Shown here piece by piece: positions 36,397-58,104 of a DNA stretch of 64,000 nt. The translations under genes and the position numbers were made by a program. The notes beneath the pieces were generated by a model. The model did not search any database. It was not told the origin of the DNA and saw only the letters and a program-made list of their open reading frames with translations. Source of the stretch: Lingula anatina. Its lineage: Eukaryota; Brachiopoda; Lingulata; Lingulida; Lingulidae. The number at the start of each line of letters is the position of its first letter. The stretch's first letter is position 1. The stretch covers positions 1 to 64,000 of the forward strand of contig NW_019774958.1 in assembly GCF_001039355.2 (NCBI RefSeq), written 5' to 3'.

Positions 36397-36564
36397 CAGG
36401 GGCGGATTTAGGCCGTCTTCTGGGTCTTCCGGAAGACGGTCAGATTTTCAAGTTTACATTGATGGGTATCTAATTTTTTCTGTCGGAAGACGGTCAAAAA
36501 TGAAGGATGAAACAACAAAGATAATTTGGAAGACTGTCAGAAAATATCTTTGGGTCCGCCCCTG
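36397..36564. mobile_element. Short element with hAT-like CAGGGGCGGA termini
   Basis: Begins CAGGGGCGGATTTAGG and ends with TCCGCCCCTG, flanked by ATATC on both sides. The interior has three GGAAGACNGTCA words. CAGGGGCGGA-type ends are typical of non-autonomous hAT elements in many animals. 168 bp, non-coding. Confidence 0.7.
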
Positions 36565-36836
36565 ATATCCCCTACATTTTCTGCACATATATTTTTGGCG
36601 TATACGGAATCTGTGAACAATAGGGTGAACAATAGCATACGCAATGTTCGAGTCTATTTAAATTGAGCTTTTATACCTGTAAATCTATGGCAAAACCACT
36701 TTCTTGTGACCTTTAAACGTTTTCCCCAAAGTATTGAATTTAAATGGGTATGTATTAAATGTCACATAGACTGTGAGAAATGTTATAACGGTTGTTATAT
36801 TTAGAGTGTATTTTCAGGCAGCGTCGTAGCACGTGT

Positions 36837-36902
36837 AGACTACTATGCAAAAAGAAATAGTGTGAGAGTGTACTATGCAAAAAGAAGTGGTGTGAGAGTG
36901 TG
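36837..36902. repeat. Two-copy 33-bp tandem repeat
   Basis: CTACTATGCAAAAAGAA followed by a GTGTGAGAGTGT end occurs twice in a row with two differences. Confidence 0.75.
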
Positions 36903-38648
36903 TAAAGGTCTTTATTTATTTGATATCAAAATCCACTGATGCAAGTGGTAGTCACAGAGTGATCATGATTGTTTTATATATGTGTTAATTCAACTTAGGT
37001 TTTCCCCCTTTTATGAACACACGTGCTGTGTTGACTGTTACACGTGATTTTGCACGGGCTTCCAACTACTCAGGTGGCAAATGTTTTTACCTATGTACAT
37101 ACACTTTGTGGTCGGATGAATTTAGGACTGTACAAAATGTATTTTTTGTTGTATAGACGAGCATAGCTATTGTATATTTTGTAAGATGCCAATAAAATAA
37201 AAGGCATGTCACTGAAAGTGTTGTTGCATTTAGAAAAAATAATAATAATGTATTGCAAATATATCTTGTTTGCATTTGTCCCAATACAGACAATAGCGTG
37301 TCTCGTAATAGGCCTATCTTTATAAACAGAGCTGACAATTTAATGAAGAGTAGTTTTAATGATAGGGCCCCTATTTATTCATTGTTTAAATCATATCTGC
37401 CCCCTTTTTACGTGTGTAGGCCTACAGTTCTATTAGCTGGAAATCAAGAAAAAAATCAATATCCTCTTTATTCAGGAATAGCCATTAATTATATAAAAAC
37501 AGAGGCTATTAAACTGTCTAACCAGCTTGATTCCCTTGTCATCTATAAATTCCGTGTGCCTATAGGGCCTATATATATAGGTCTAGTCCCTAAATCTGAT
37601 CCCAGCTATGACATTTTTGTAGGCTACATTTTTTCAAAATATGTTTCAAATATAGTTAAGTGAAAGAAAGAAGGCAAAAAGAATTGGGGAAGCAAACTGT
37701 ACTGATGGTTATATGTTTTTCACGGCTCTGTACTTTATCTTGGACGCACCTTATGTTGGGTATTGTTGACTGTAATGGGGGCTACGTCTCAACTGACGTC
37801 ATCCTGAGGACAAGTGTGCTGATTTTCATCGTGGTATAGGATTATTTATATCAGTCAAAATTGAGTGAAATGTAGGCTACCCGAGTAGGAAATGCTTGAT
37901 CCTTTTTTACATTGAATTCTCGAATATTTCATTAAAGTCGAAAGGCGTTACCACCCTTGAAATCTGATTAAAAATGCATACAAACGACACACTTTGAAAA
38001 ATGTTGTTGTTAGCTCCAATGAAATAACGAAAAACAAAAACATGTCTTTTTACATTATATTCATGGAAAATGTGGTTGCGGTTCCGACAAGCAAAATTTT
38101 GATAAGGAGTGGCCTAAATTTACCGCTATCTATCACACATAACGCAATCAGGCAACTTCAAATGTGCTAGGTGTGAAGGTCTGTGCGACACCTGCGAAAC
38201 TTAACCTTATTGTTTAAGCGTTTTATTAAAATAATTTCAGTGGACGCTGTTATGAATCAAAGATTCCAACCTTACTCTAAATGATAACACCGAATATATA
38301 TTTATCAACCTATTTGAAATATTTCTGTTTTTACATTGTCGTAATCGTATCGTAAATGGGTTCTCCCGCCATTGAAAGAAAATGGCAGCCTTGTGATCAG
38401 ACAGCTCAAAAATTTGCTTTATACTTAAAAACGCATGCCATATGAACTAGATAAAGAAAAAGACTTGTTCATTTGAAAGTTTGGATATATTTTTGATACT
38501 GTTATTGTTGTGAAACAAGAAGCTCTTCAAAGAAAGACATTTGCCGTTTTGACACGCTGCATCAGCCGGCCTCCACATTGTTTCTTGTGGCGCGAGGACA
38601 AAACCAGGATAAAGATTCAAGAATAAAACGACACGAAAGAACTTCAAA

Positions 38649-47021
<8,373 letters not shown>

Positions 47022-49162
47022 CATGTGTATATTTAAATTGAATTTCATTGAGATTAATGGCACATATTTAATACATAAAATTCTTAAAAGACATAAGGCT
47101 GTGTACATATTAGTACTAGCTGAAAGTTGTTTTTGTCCAACAGACAGTCGATCATAGAAAATCTGAAAGACAAAGCTTCTAAACACTGAACAGTAATGTT
47201 GCGCAGAATTGCCATGTATGTCATTTGATGCCTTTATTACCTGTCTGTATTGGGGGTGAATGTAAAATGTAGTCTTAGATTTAGTTTCGTGATTGTTTCC
47301 TGTCTGGCTAGTTTGCCACTAATGATACTTGTGTTCATTCTTCAATTGGTCTCATCTTGAATCTTTGCCCTGATTATCATTAAATATATCACTGCTTACA
47401 AGCTTGACTGTAATAGTTAGACAAATCTTAAATTCTGGTGCGTAAGGGACGGACTTGGCGCTCAATATTGATTTTTTGATGAAAATTTTAATTCAAATCA
47501 ACCAGGAGGGTCTTTATTTTCTCGCATGCTTATTATTGTATTCAGTTCAGTAGGAAACTTCAATGCGCCTTGGAATAAAAATAATTGTACATACTTGCTT
47601 CTAATTTGTGAAGTGCACAATATGAAACCAATTATACTGTGTAGAATTTGATTAAAAAGAGAATTTTAGTTTTGTATAAATCAGTTAACTAGATCGATAC
47701 AAATCAAATAAGCTTGTATGCAAATGACAGTTAAGTAGCACTTCTCAAAATGTATACTGTGTAAGCATGTAAATTGTTAGCATGGTATAGATAAAACAGT
47801 TGTATTAATCAATTGGCATTTTCAATAATAAATGCCCATGAGAAATTCTCTGAATCCAGCTGTTTTGGACAATTCAGATTGTTGAAATCTCTCTCTAATG
47901 CTATAGAAAACTGCATATTTTCATGACTTCAACAAATGGAAAAAAAACTAGGAATAATACAAAATGTAAGACAATACCAGACGATACTTTATTTACATGG
48001 TATTACATTTTACATTAATAATGCATCCCAAGGTTACCTGGGAGATTTTAGAAAGCAGTGAGGAAAATACAACCTTGCCATATGTATGATGCTGGAAACA
48101 AACTTGATACTATACTTTGTGTGCATAGTATCTAAAACAATCCAAATGCATATTGAAAAGCATATAATTACATAACACAATATATAATTTCAATTACTTT
48201 TTCTCCATTTAGAGTATTTTTGATTTTATCCGAATACATTTAGATATGATAAACAACTATGCCAAGACAAAGTTTTAAATGAATTTTCACGTCCTCCATT
48301 ATTAAAAAAAAAATTGTGACACTGTGCAAATGAACAACTTGCAGTTGAATAGAAAATTAAACGTAACCGCTATATTTAACGTGTCCATTTACCAACAAAT
48401 CCTAGTTTGAAGAATCCATTTTGCAGGAAATCGTACAAACAAGAACCTAGAAATTTATACTCTGCCCAATAACTGGAACCATGCATCAGCTAACAAGTTA
48501 CCTGGTTTTCTGCTCAGTCTTTGTAAACAAACAAATAAACAAAAGCCATACACATTATATCTTATATAAAAATGAACTTCATTTCAATTTATTACATCCA
48601 TGTATCTTGTGCATAACACAAGAATATATATATATATATATTTTTTTTTTTGCAACTGAATATCTAATATGCTTACACAACCCTAGATTTCAATTTAGAA
48701 ATCAATCAGTAAATTAAATGAAAGTTGCAACTATCTCTGTAGAAAAAAAGTAAAAGAACTGAATACTACATCTGGGGTTGCTCTAGCACATTATTTTGAG
48801 CATGCATTTTAAAAGCTTTCATGGCCCAGAGTAGATTTTCAAAAGAATTTGGAAAAAATCCTACACTAGTGTGAGCCTAACACTGTTACTATTACGCCTT
48901 ATCATTTAGAATATTCAATGTTTCTAATGACAGACAATACCAGAGTTGTTAGCAATGACAAATAAGTGTCATGAGCTTATAGTTCAATATGACTCCTTCA
49001 GTCATACCCTATGACAAAATCTATCCATATCACTCAACATAAACTAATGTCTGTACAGCAACAAAGAAGCATTGTTTCATTAGAGATCTTGCATTTTGCA
49101 AACAATAAGGTTAATTTCTGTACAAATATAAGAACAAGAACATCTACAATGTATCACATTCC
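47022..49162. other. Shared 3' region of two convergent genes
   Basis: The LEDGF-like gene (plus) and the TMED gene (minus) end here. A plus-strand AATAAA at 47827-47832 and a minus-strand one (TTTATT on plus, 47988-47993) are about 160 bases apart, so the two 3' untranslated regions may nearly meet. An (AT)n plus T run lies at 48624-48652. No coding sequence seen. Confidence 0.5.
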
Positions 49163-50917
49163 CTACGTATGAACAGACACAGATTTCTTGTCAGAGAAAA
49201 AGCTACGTAAAACTAATACTTGTCCAATTCCAATTATTAAAATCACAACAGTCTGTCCTATAGACCAGTATTGTACTCTTTCGTTCAGTCCCTCGGCAAA
49301 CGACCTCCCCTGACCCTCTCTGAGTCTGTGGTGAGTCTGGTAATCTATTACAACTTTCATAGCTTCATGGATAGTTACTGCTGAAGATTCCAGCTGAAAT
49401 GACCAGAAATGCATAATAATAATAATAATAATACAGTTCATTTCACAGTTCATTTTCTGCAAATCAAACTTGATAATCATTAATGCAAATATGAAGTGAG
49501 TGGAAAGAGTCAACAGTCACCTCTGTGAATGAAGGCAGAAACACATTTAGGATATAAAATAATTAAATGATGTATTTGATAAAACCAAAAATTATCAATC
49601 ATTCCTACTTCACATAAGATCTGCCAAAGTATGGCCAGCAGTATCATACAAGTAACAGAAAATCTGTGTCATACCTGCATTTAATGACACACTTCTGTCA
49701 GCTAATATTAAATATGAATTGCTCTCTACCCGTACCTGTGTTAAAGCTTTAGCATGTGCCCCCATATCTGGTAAGAGAGGTTTCTCTTCTCCGACTTGGA
49801 AGTCAAAGTAAACTGTCTTATGGCTGTATGTTGAAAATTCATTGCTAAAACAGAAGGTGTATTCTCCTCTCATGTCTGTCGTCCAGGTGAAGCTATCGTA
49901 CTGTTTCTTCACATCTTTATACAGAATCTGTCCTGAGGGACTCTTCAGTTCTAAATCAACATCATAGTTTCCACCTGTTATTACCTGATGAAAAATAGAA
50001 GAGTTCTGTAATTATAATATGCATTATATTTCTGCCTTTAAGAGGCTCTCTTCATACATCAACTGTAATATTTGTTTGTATAACATTCCAAAATAATCAA
50101 TCATCATATATGATATGTATGAATTACAGCAAATTACATAAGCATTTTATAAAATCTGTGCCTTTCTAAAGAAAATGATGGTTTGAACTATTTATCATTA
50201 TATTGCTACATAATACAATTCAATAAGCTAACGTAAAATATTGCAAGAACACTGAATGTTAAATTAACATTTAACTTGCAGAAAAGTGTGTGTATTTGTT
50301 AAAACTGGACACCATGGGAGTAAGCAAATTATTTTTTACTATTCACTATTTGAATAAGCAAACAGCATTTTACTATTCACCATAAGTTACCAAGCAATAT
50401 GGAAGTGAACTCAGATAATTCACAATTTTAAATTTAATGAGGCCATATGCAACACATTTTTGCATCCTAGACAGTTTCACACGACTTCAACTAACATGCA
50501 CTACACTCAAAAAAGTTATGGACAGTGGGAAAAAAAAACAAATTCGATAACATAAACAAAATATCATTATTTCTTTATGGTTGGATGGGGTCGCCGGCAA
50601 GAAAACCCAAGTGACACATGTACACGTGTACCAAAACCTTTTTTCTTTGAGCTAGGTCAATAATGCTTATTTCAGTGGTACAACGGGAAATGAGGTGTGC
50701 AAATACATTATGATCTAAGCATGGGCGCCCTTATATACCCTACAGAAGGATTCACAGTGGTACCTACTTGAAACTCTATGGTGCATTTGACATCCTTGTC
50801 GATAACTTCGTGAAAGCAATCTCTAGCGTTGTCTGGTAGTTCAAATGTCAGCTCGACTCCAAGGGCGAAATTACAATATAGTCCTAATATAACGAGTATT
50901 TCTAATAGGTAAGACAT
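49163..50917 (-). CDS. p24 family cargo receptor, TMED7/TMED3-like (gamma class)
   Basis: Three exons on the minus strand, 50768-50917, 49736-49984 and 49163-49393, give 209 aa in frame. Start ATG 50917 gives a signal peptide ([20 protein letters not shown]). The GOLD domain then begins [18 protein letters not shown], with two Cys that form its disulfide. It continues [56 protein letters not shown], nearly the gamma-p24 consensus. A coiled-coil ([15 protein letters not shown]), one membrane helix ([17 protein letters not shown]) and a cytosolic tail with FF (COPII signal) and KK follow. The family cycles between ER and Golgi in COPI/COPII vesicles and selects GPI-anchored and signalling cargo. 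An in-frame upstream extension exists, but the chosen ATG fits the signal peptide. It is divergent from SLC25A38, 881 bp away. Confidence 0.94.
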
Positions 50918-51798
50918 CGCTAGTATTTTATCTTCATTGACACAACAATCCGGCCTGTGCAAGTTTTACTACGTGGATGAATACGGCATACAGTTATCAA
51001 ATAATTTGTACAAGACCATATCAACGTGGCAGGTGCCCGGATGAAATATTTGCAGCACCGGCTGTCGTAAAGAAGAATATATTTGCGTAGATATACGCTC
51101 ACTCTATTTTCTCATTATTTTATAATGTACTTTACAAATCAGCAATAAACGTGTTTTTTTTACATAATTTAGTAACGACAATTTAATTCCGACGAAACAA
51201 AATAAAGTCGTGCATTATGAAGTACCGCTTAACGTTAAAATGACCTTGCTCACGTTTCTCCATAAAGTAGCCTCGTTTTCATATTTTCCAAATTACTTAT
51301 GATGCATTAGACATTTATCATTGTGAGTTCAAGAACGCAAGGCACTGACGACTATTATGAAAGTTGCACCAGATCTAATATGTTGCATGTCTTAGCCATT
51401 TAATTGTAATGGACATAGTTTAAAAGTGATAATTATTTTGCTGCGAGGCATTTCAAGTCGTTTAGGAAACGGGATTTTCCGTGACATCTAAGTTAAAGAG
51501 ATCTTAGGACATTCCTCAGACAGTGGTCTAAAATCCTTATCGTCGTCAGCCACGAACGCGTCACCCTCAAGCCATGCGTCCTTCAGTGACGCTAAATATT
51601 CCAAAGTCGTTCGCTTGCGATTGACATCAGGGAGTACAGGAAAGGTCACATGACTTCGGATATACAAAACTTCCTGTGACAAACATAATATTGCAAACTG
51701 GCAATTTGTTACGATTCTCCCCCGTCTCGCTCATTCATTTATATCTAAACGGTTTGTTTTTGGATTCTTTATTGAGAAGTTGAATATCATGTTTTGGG
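50918..51798. promoter_or_regulatory. Divergent promoter region of TMED-like gene and SLC25A38
   Basis: The two genes start 881 bp apart in opposite directions. A minus-strand open frame (51488-51682) has no ATG at its start and no known domain. I see no clear TATA box or other motif I would name. Confidence 0.5.
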
Positions 51799-54700
51799 AT
51801 GGTCAGCGACCATAAATTACCCTCACATGCTAGTGTCAGGGTCATGATAGATTCGGTGAGTCTACCCTGCTGGCATATGTGCCTTAATGTAATGACAGCA
51901 AACAACAATGGAGCATGTCAAATAATTTGGCAATTAACTTTAGTGCACAGTACATGTAACATACCTTTCTAAGATATAGTACTGTCAGCAAACTCAGCAT
52001 TCACATACATTTCTGAACAAATATACGTAATTTATGCCATATCTATTTAGATCTGAAATAAATTAGGCCAGCTATATTTATGCATATATTTATCTCTGCT
52101 CAAAGACAGCTGGTAGGAGTTCAATAATTATACACATTTAGGTGTCTTAATATATATACTAAGGCTTTTACAAAAGAATGTTCTTCAATTTCAAAATATT
52201 TATAGAACGCACTTTGGAAATTTATCATCAACTTTGAAATTGTCTTGTATTTCAGAGTCCTGTGCTTAAGAGTTTCCTGGCAGGATCTTTCAGTGGAACA
52301 TGCTCAGTGTTGTTGTTCCAACCTCTGGATTTAATCAAGACTCGGTTACAGTCTTCAGTAGTGAAAGGGCAAGTGATATTTGGAAAGCATATCTGCATAG
52401 GGGCATGAATATTTTCCCTTTTTTTTTTTTTTTTTTTTTTTTGTTTGAGTGATATTAGTTTCACAAGATAGCATTAACATTACGTTAGTGCTACATTGTA
52501 TTATGTTCCATGACAAATGTAGGGCCAAAGGGTCTGCAATATGAGTACCAATGAAATAATATTAATCTTACAAATTTTTATAGACATTTAAGGATGATAA
52601 TAGGATTAATTTCTCGTTTTTCTTTTTCAGACAGCACCCTGTGGCTATATGGACAATTGTTTCATCCGTCTTCCATCAAGACAATATCAGGGGTTTCTGG
52701 AGGGGGCTAACACCAGTATGGATACATCAATTAAATATGTTGATACTTTAATTTAATAATTTTTGTAATTTTTTTCATATTATTTCATTCATATTTGATT
52801 AACTTACTTTTATATTATATTATTTATATTATAACTATTATTTCTATAAATTATTATTTTAAGATATACACTTTAGAAGTGAAAACATAAATTAAAGTTA
52901 AATGTAACATTTGGTTGTTAGTTTGCCCTAAATGACAGGTGGCATGAAATTTTCTGTATGTTTGTATTTCATTTCCAACATTTTATCATTTTAGTCCATC
53001 CTACGCTGTGTACCAGGGGTTGGAGTTTATTTTTCCTCTCTTCATTGGCTTAGGACAAACTTTGGGTTTGTATACATTTTATATCATTTTATTTTATTTT
53101 GTTGAAGTGCACATTATCAAAATGTTTCCCTTGCATTTATTTCTGCACCTTAGAAGAACACAGTAGTATTTTATTTAACCCTAGATCTAAATGATAGGTT
53201 ACTGTTTTTTAAATAATGGATAAATGGAATATTTGACTGTCTTCCATTTGATAATGACAGTGGATGAGTTTAGGACACTTTTAACAAATATTTTTTGTAC
53301 CACAAAAGTAGATAAACTGGGCTCCGTAACTCGAACGCAATGCAAATATGCGACCGAGCACAAGTGTCTCTATTCCATAACTCGGCATTTACTTGCCTCA
53401 TGTAATAGCCTCAAAATGAAAGGTGATATTGCTTATGCGATTCTCAATGATTTCAAGTTACGGAGCCCTGGTGAATTACACTTCTGGGTCATGCATGAGA
53501 CACTGTGTATTTCATAAGATACTTAACTCATCAACCCACTGATTTTGCTGATTACTTAGATACTAGTACTAGTAATTGATTGCAAACGTAGTTAATTGAA
53601 ATAGAAGGTCTTTACTTTCCTGAATATAGCCGTTTTGCTTTTGGAAAGAGGTTTTTTAAAAGGAGACCAGTGAATGATATTGATAAATTTCACATACTTA
53701 AACTAAGTACTACAGCAGTTTATTCTGCACACTTTCAGGAGCAGCAACCCTTCATCCATTGAACTCCTTTCATTTGGAGTTTTTGCCAGGTGTATTGCAG
53801 GTGTCACCTTGTCTCCTTTCACAGTTATAAAAACAAGATATGAGGTAATGCATAGTGAGGTAGTGCAGATGGTAAATTTGTCATTATTAAACATGGTGGG
53901 ATGATTTCTGTATGAAGAGCCTAATCTTCCCTCTCAGTGTTTCAGAATTTTTCTTAAATAAAACTACATTCCAGGTCGTAACCAACAGTGGTAATGACTG
54001 AATGTTTTTAATGGGCAAAGAATTAAAAATTTTCAGATACATAATTTTAGAATCATAAAAATAGCATTTGTATAGCATTTGTTGTGCTTTTACTGCATAG
54101 AATAGAAATGTAAGGTTGCCTGCTTTTGAATTTCATTGCTACCTCTCAATAGGAATGTTCTTATTTTAAGAAACTATGACTTAAAAACACAGTATCTGTA
54201 AAATTCAAATTTCCCCCCACTGGAAAGATAGAGTTATTACTATATATACTACATATTTACAACATATACATATGTTACCTATTAACTGAAGGCGTGTGAA
54301 AGTATTTGCTGGGTAGAGAAGAATCGCCATCTGTGCTCTGAAACTTCTGGTCACATGCTTGAGTTCACTCGCTCACATTGCATATGGTTTAATCCCGAAT
54401 AAGCACTGAATCAGATGTATTTTAGATCTTGTATCTTAAACTGGCGTGGAACTGTGCCTTCTTTGTAACTAATATATTTTGGAAATAAATTGATACTGCT
54501 CCCCCTTGTTTGCATCATATTAGCATCAATCCATAACAATAGCTACAGATATGTAGAATTGTAATGAACAAAATGAATTTCTGTTGTAAGGATAGGGTAT
54601 TTTATGCTTTCTGATGAAAAGAGGGATATTAAATTTTCAGCTTATTTCATTAGTCAGCAAATTTTTTTTTTTGCTCTAAAGGAATCTCTGCTGTTAAAAT

Positions 54701-57030
54701 AATGGTGCATGTGTTCTTATACCATCATTTAATTACAGAGCGATGTATACAAGTATAACAGTATAACCTCTGCTGCACGTGCAATATATCAAGGTGAAGG
54801 GATAAGAGGTAGGGGAAAAATGGATATCAGTATTAAAGAAGAAAAGAGTAATGTTATTGTATTAGTTATTTTATCTTACAATATTGTTTATCTCAGTTTT
54901 TGATCTGCTATGTCCCACCCCTAATATCTAATAAAGTTCCTTGTTAAGAAATTGCATGTTATTTATTTATTACATCAAATTAAAAACTTGACTTTTTGGT
55001 ATAGACAACAGTCAGCATTTAGATGGCCATTGGTGTCAAAAGACGGCCTACATTTCCAAAGATGGCTAAACAGTTTACAAAATTTTGGGGTTGAGTTGTT
55101 TGGCTTGCTTGGATTGGACCCCCTGTAAATCAACAACCAAATTACAGATTCAAATTTTTGACTGCCTGAACCCCAAATCTTCAGGGAAACCCCCGACTCC
55201 AAATATTTAACCACTGCCTAAAGAGCAAAATGAGACATATATTTATTTTCTTTTTTCAAAATACTTTTTCAGGTCTATACTGTGGCTTAAGTGCAACCTT
55301 ACTCCGTGATGCTCCTTTCTCAGGACTTTACTTATGGTTTTATACCAGGATTAAGGCTCATGTGCCTGAAGGTATAGCAAATATTTAAAATTGTTTTTGC
55401 TTTATATATACTGTATATATATATGAACTTTATGATTTATTATAACTTGACTTTTTAGTGCAATTTATTTGCTTGGTGTCTGTGCATGCTTTGTTAACTG
55501 TTTAGTTTTACTTTACAAAAACATTCGTCAATTTGAAAAGAGTGTGATATTCACTGCCTGCGCTTTTTCAGAGAGAGAGAGAGAGATAATTGGTTTTCAA
55601 ACATACACCAGGAATAGAAATAGCCTTTGATGTGTTTTGACAACCAGCATTTCCAACTCTTTGAAATTTAGATCATTATTTTTTTCTTTTTTGGACTGAG
55701 GGACATCTCTTTCAAAAGCTTATGCATAACATAACACTTACAGTAATCAAAAAAGAAAATATAGAAAGAGTATACCAAATTAATACTAATTTCCTATTAT
55801 CTAGATGTCTCTCCACATCTGCCTTCCAACCTGTGTCTAAAAAGAAAGGTAATTGGTATTGAATGGGAGTCTTATGTTCTAGGCTCTGCATTATGACTCA
55901 GTTTTATCCATATATATATATTTGAAAATTGTGACCAATTTTTCCTGAACACATATTTTTTTATGTATTCCTCTTGCTTTGGCTGTGAATTAACTATTGA
56001 TGTTAATTATCCTTTTACAGGTAGTGTTGAGTAAGGTTCAATGTTAATTTAAGATTAATTGTATTGTCATTTTAACAAACATTTATACAAAAAGGAAATG
56101 AAAACTGAACATCTGCAATGGTTCAAGGTTTTGTCATTTTAAATGGTGATTTTTTAAAAGATATACATTTTTATCACTGTTAAAACAAACGGTTCTGTTA
56201 GCTATCACTCACTTTATTTTATTTCAACCAGATTTTACAATTTAACCAGAAGTGTGGATTTATTGTTTTCTTTTACCTTCAGGTGCTGTGCAAGAGAAGC
56301 ATATGCCACTGGTGTATTTTGGCAGCGGAATTGTAGCTGGAAGTATGGCTTCACTGGTGACTCAGCCTTTTGATGTTGTTAAAACACATCTGCAGTTGTA
56401 TCCAGAAAAATTCAAAGGATACATTGTTATTATAAAGCACATATACCAGGTAACTACTAATCCTTATGGGTTCTGGAGTGCAAATTTTTCATGGATTTGA
56501 AAAACTGTCAGTCAACTCAAAAGACTTACAAAAATTTGGAGTTTTCATGTGAATGCATTAAACCTGGCTGTAATCAGTGTATCTAATCCTGGATTTACAA
56601 TAGTCAAAAAAAAAAAAAAAAAATTAACAACTTTTATTATTTCCCTTTTTCTCTTTTCTACTTCTCAGCACCATGGATTGGTTGGTTTTGTCAGAGGTAT
56701 TGTCCCACGAACGCTAAGGAGAACTTTAATGGCAGCTATGGCTTGGACAGTATATGAGCAAGTGGGTGTATTTTGAGACTTATTTTCCCTCACATACCTA
56801 GGTCTAAGACATGGTAAAAGAACTTGTGATGTAGGTGTTTAATTTTTTAAGTCATTCAAAAAGGATGAAATTAAAGGTGGATTTACTAAATTAATATTTT
56901 ACATATTCATGAAGTTTACTTTGATAAAAATTAATCTGTGGGGTATTTTGAAAAAGAAGTCTGTTGGTGATTGATTTTCATCTTTCCTTTTGTTTTTTAG
57001 GTAATGAAGAAAACTGGCTTGAAGGATTGA
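51799..57030 (+). CDS. SLC25A38: Mitochondrial glycine transporter SLC25A38 (Hem25)
   Basis: Ten exons: 51799-51855, 52256-52368, 52631-52715, 52995-53065, 53739-53844, 54739-54808, 55273-55371, 56283-56449, 56669-56761, 57001-57030; in frame, 296 aa (human 304 as I recall). Three mitochondrial-carrier repeats show the signature motifs [18 protein letters not shown] (the same altered second signature as in vertebrate SLC25A38) and PFDVVKTHL. Other close matches: [53 protein letters not shown] at the end. The protein imports glycine into mitochondria for the first step of haem synthesis. Start: ATG 51799 is in frame with the carrier after a GTGAGT donor. Intron 2 uses GC as donor (GG/GCAAGT at 52369), forced by the reading frame. 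Reading through the exon 9 donor would give a slightly different C-terminus. Confidence 0.95.
52369..52630 (+). other. GC-AG intron of SLC25A38
   Basis: Donor GG/GCAAGT, acceptor TTTTTCAG/ACAGCACC. Only this donor joins exon 2 (KTRLQ...) in frame to exon 3 ([10 protein letters not shown]); the nearby CAA/GTGATA would shift the frame. GC-AG introns are a known minority class with exactly this GCAAGT donor. Confidence 0.8.
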
Positions 57031-58104
57031 CAAAATGTGCTCATTTGTAAAATGAAAACAAAGTCACAGTACTTTTCTGATCATTTATCAAGAAAATATT
57101 TATTGCAATGAGACATCCAACAAAAAAAAAATGAAACATAGAATGAGCAAATGGGGTTAAGATGAAAATCAATTCATTCAGTCTCATTTCCTGTGCCTCG
57201 TAGTATCATACATTCGTTATTAAAACTCTAAATTTAGCGAAAGCCAGTATTAAGAATTGTGCTAGTCCCCCTGAATTGATGTGAAGAGTTATAAAAATCC
57301 ATATTTCTTTGTTATACACCATGAAACTAATACATTCAGATTTATGCAGACAGGTGCATCAAATCTTTAAAAGGTATTTTCCTAATACTTGTGAATACTA
57401 ATAATTGATTAAAAAAGAAAGAAAAACAACTTACAAGGGTACACTTCTCATCCGATTGTGGATCTGTCATATTTGGTTTTACATGCACATGTCAATATTG
57501 TTTCATACATTGAAGGCTTATAACAAGACATATCCTGCCCAAAAGCCGAGTGTTCATGATTTTTACTTGACGTTTCTTATAACTGTTAAACATTGCTCAC
57601 GAGAAAGCAGAGAATTGATGAGAATTAATTTCACATGCATTTAGTCTAAGTGCAGTCTGACAGTTATCTTTTTGTTATACATTGCATGTTATTTCCATGT
57701 TGACAATTTATAAATAAATATCATATTTTTTTTTCAATGTGCTGTTTCGTTTAATGTGGTAAGTCCAGCATACAGGAAGTTCTGCAGTTTGTTAATATGG
57801 CAATAACCTTAGCAAAAAATTAGCCCAGCTCTGTTTAGTAACAGCTTTCTGAACTATTCTCTGTTAAGTGCTTTACATCATCCCGACTCTGTCACAGTGA
57901 CTAAAATACATAAACTGACAAAGACACATGTATGGTGTGAACAGCTGTTAGACTTTAGTTAATATATGCTATCACCAAATCCAGATGATTTTAAATGATA
58001 CCGCACTTGAAACTTTCTTTGGCTTCTCTTCAATTTACTTTCCATTACAGTTTAACACATTGTCTATGGGTATTTGATTTCTTTCTAGACTACACTTGAG
58101 TATT
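57031..58104. other. Shared 3' region of SLC25A38 and CEP20
   Basis: Convergent gene ends. AATAAA on plus at 57713-57718 suits SLC25A38. A minus-strand AATAAA (TTTATT on plus, 57099-57104) could serve CEP20, in which case the two transcripts would overlap by some 600 bases. No coding sequence recognised. Confidence 0.4.

Larger units (their letters stand above)
34684..38648. other. Intergenic spacer with two MITEs, no gene recognised
   Basis: Holds the 3' end of the cholinesterase gene and the promoter of the LEDGF-like gene. Contains MITE copy 4, a CAGGGGCGGA-ended element, a two-copy 33-bp repeat at 36837-36902 and several TAGGCCTA-type words (for example 37307-37430). The 136-aa frame at 37253-37663 has no splice or family support. 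Confidence 0.5.

Noticed and set aside
37253-37663. 136-codon plus-strand frame upstream of the LEDGF-like gene
   Set aside because: AT-rich composition, contains TAGGCCTA-type repeat words, no domain, no splice or poly(A) context.
51488-51682. 64-codon minus-strand frame between TMED and SLC25A38
   Set aside because: It does not begin with ATG (TTG), has no acceptor I trust, and matches no family I know; probably chance in a promoter region.
56549-56776. Read-through form of SLC25A38 exon 9 ending ...YEQVGVF
   Set aside because: The next exon supplies the conserved MKKTGLKD end with correct phase, so this is probably only intron retention.
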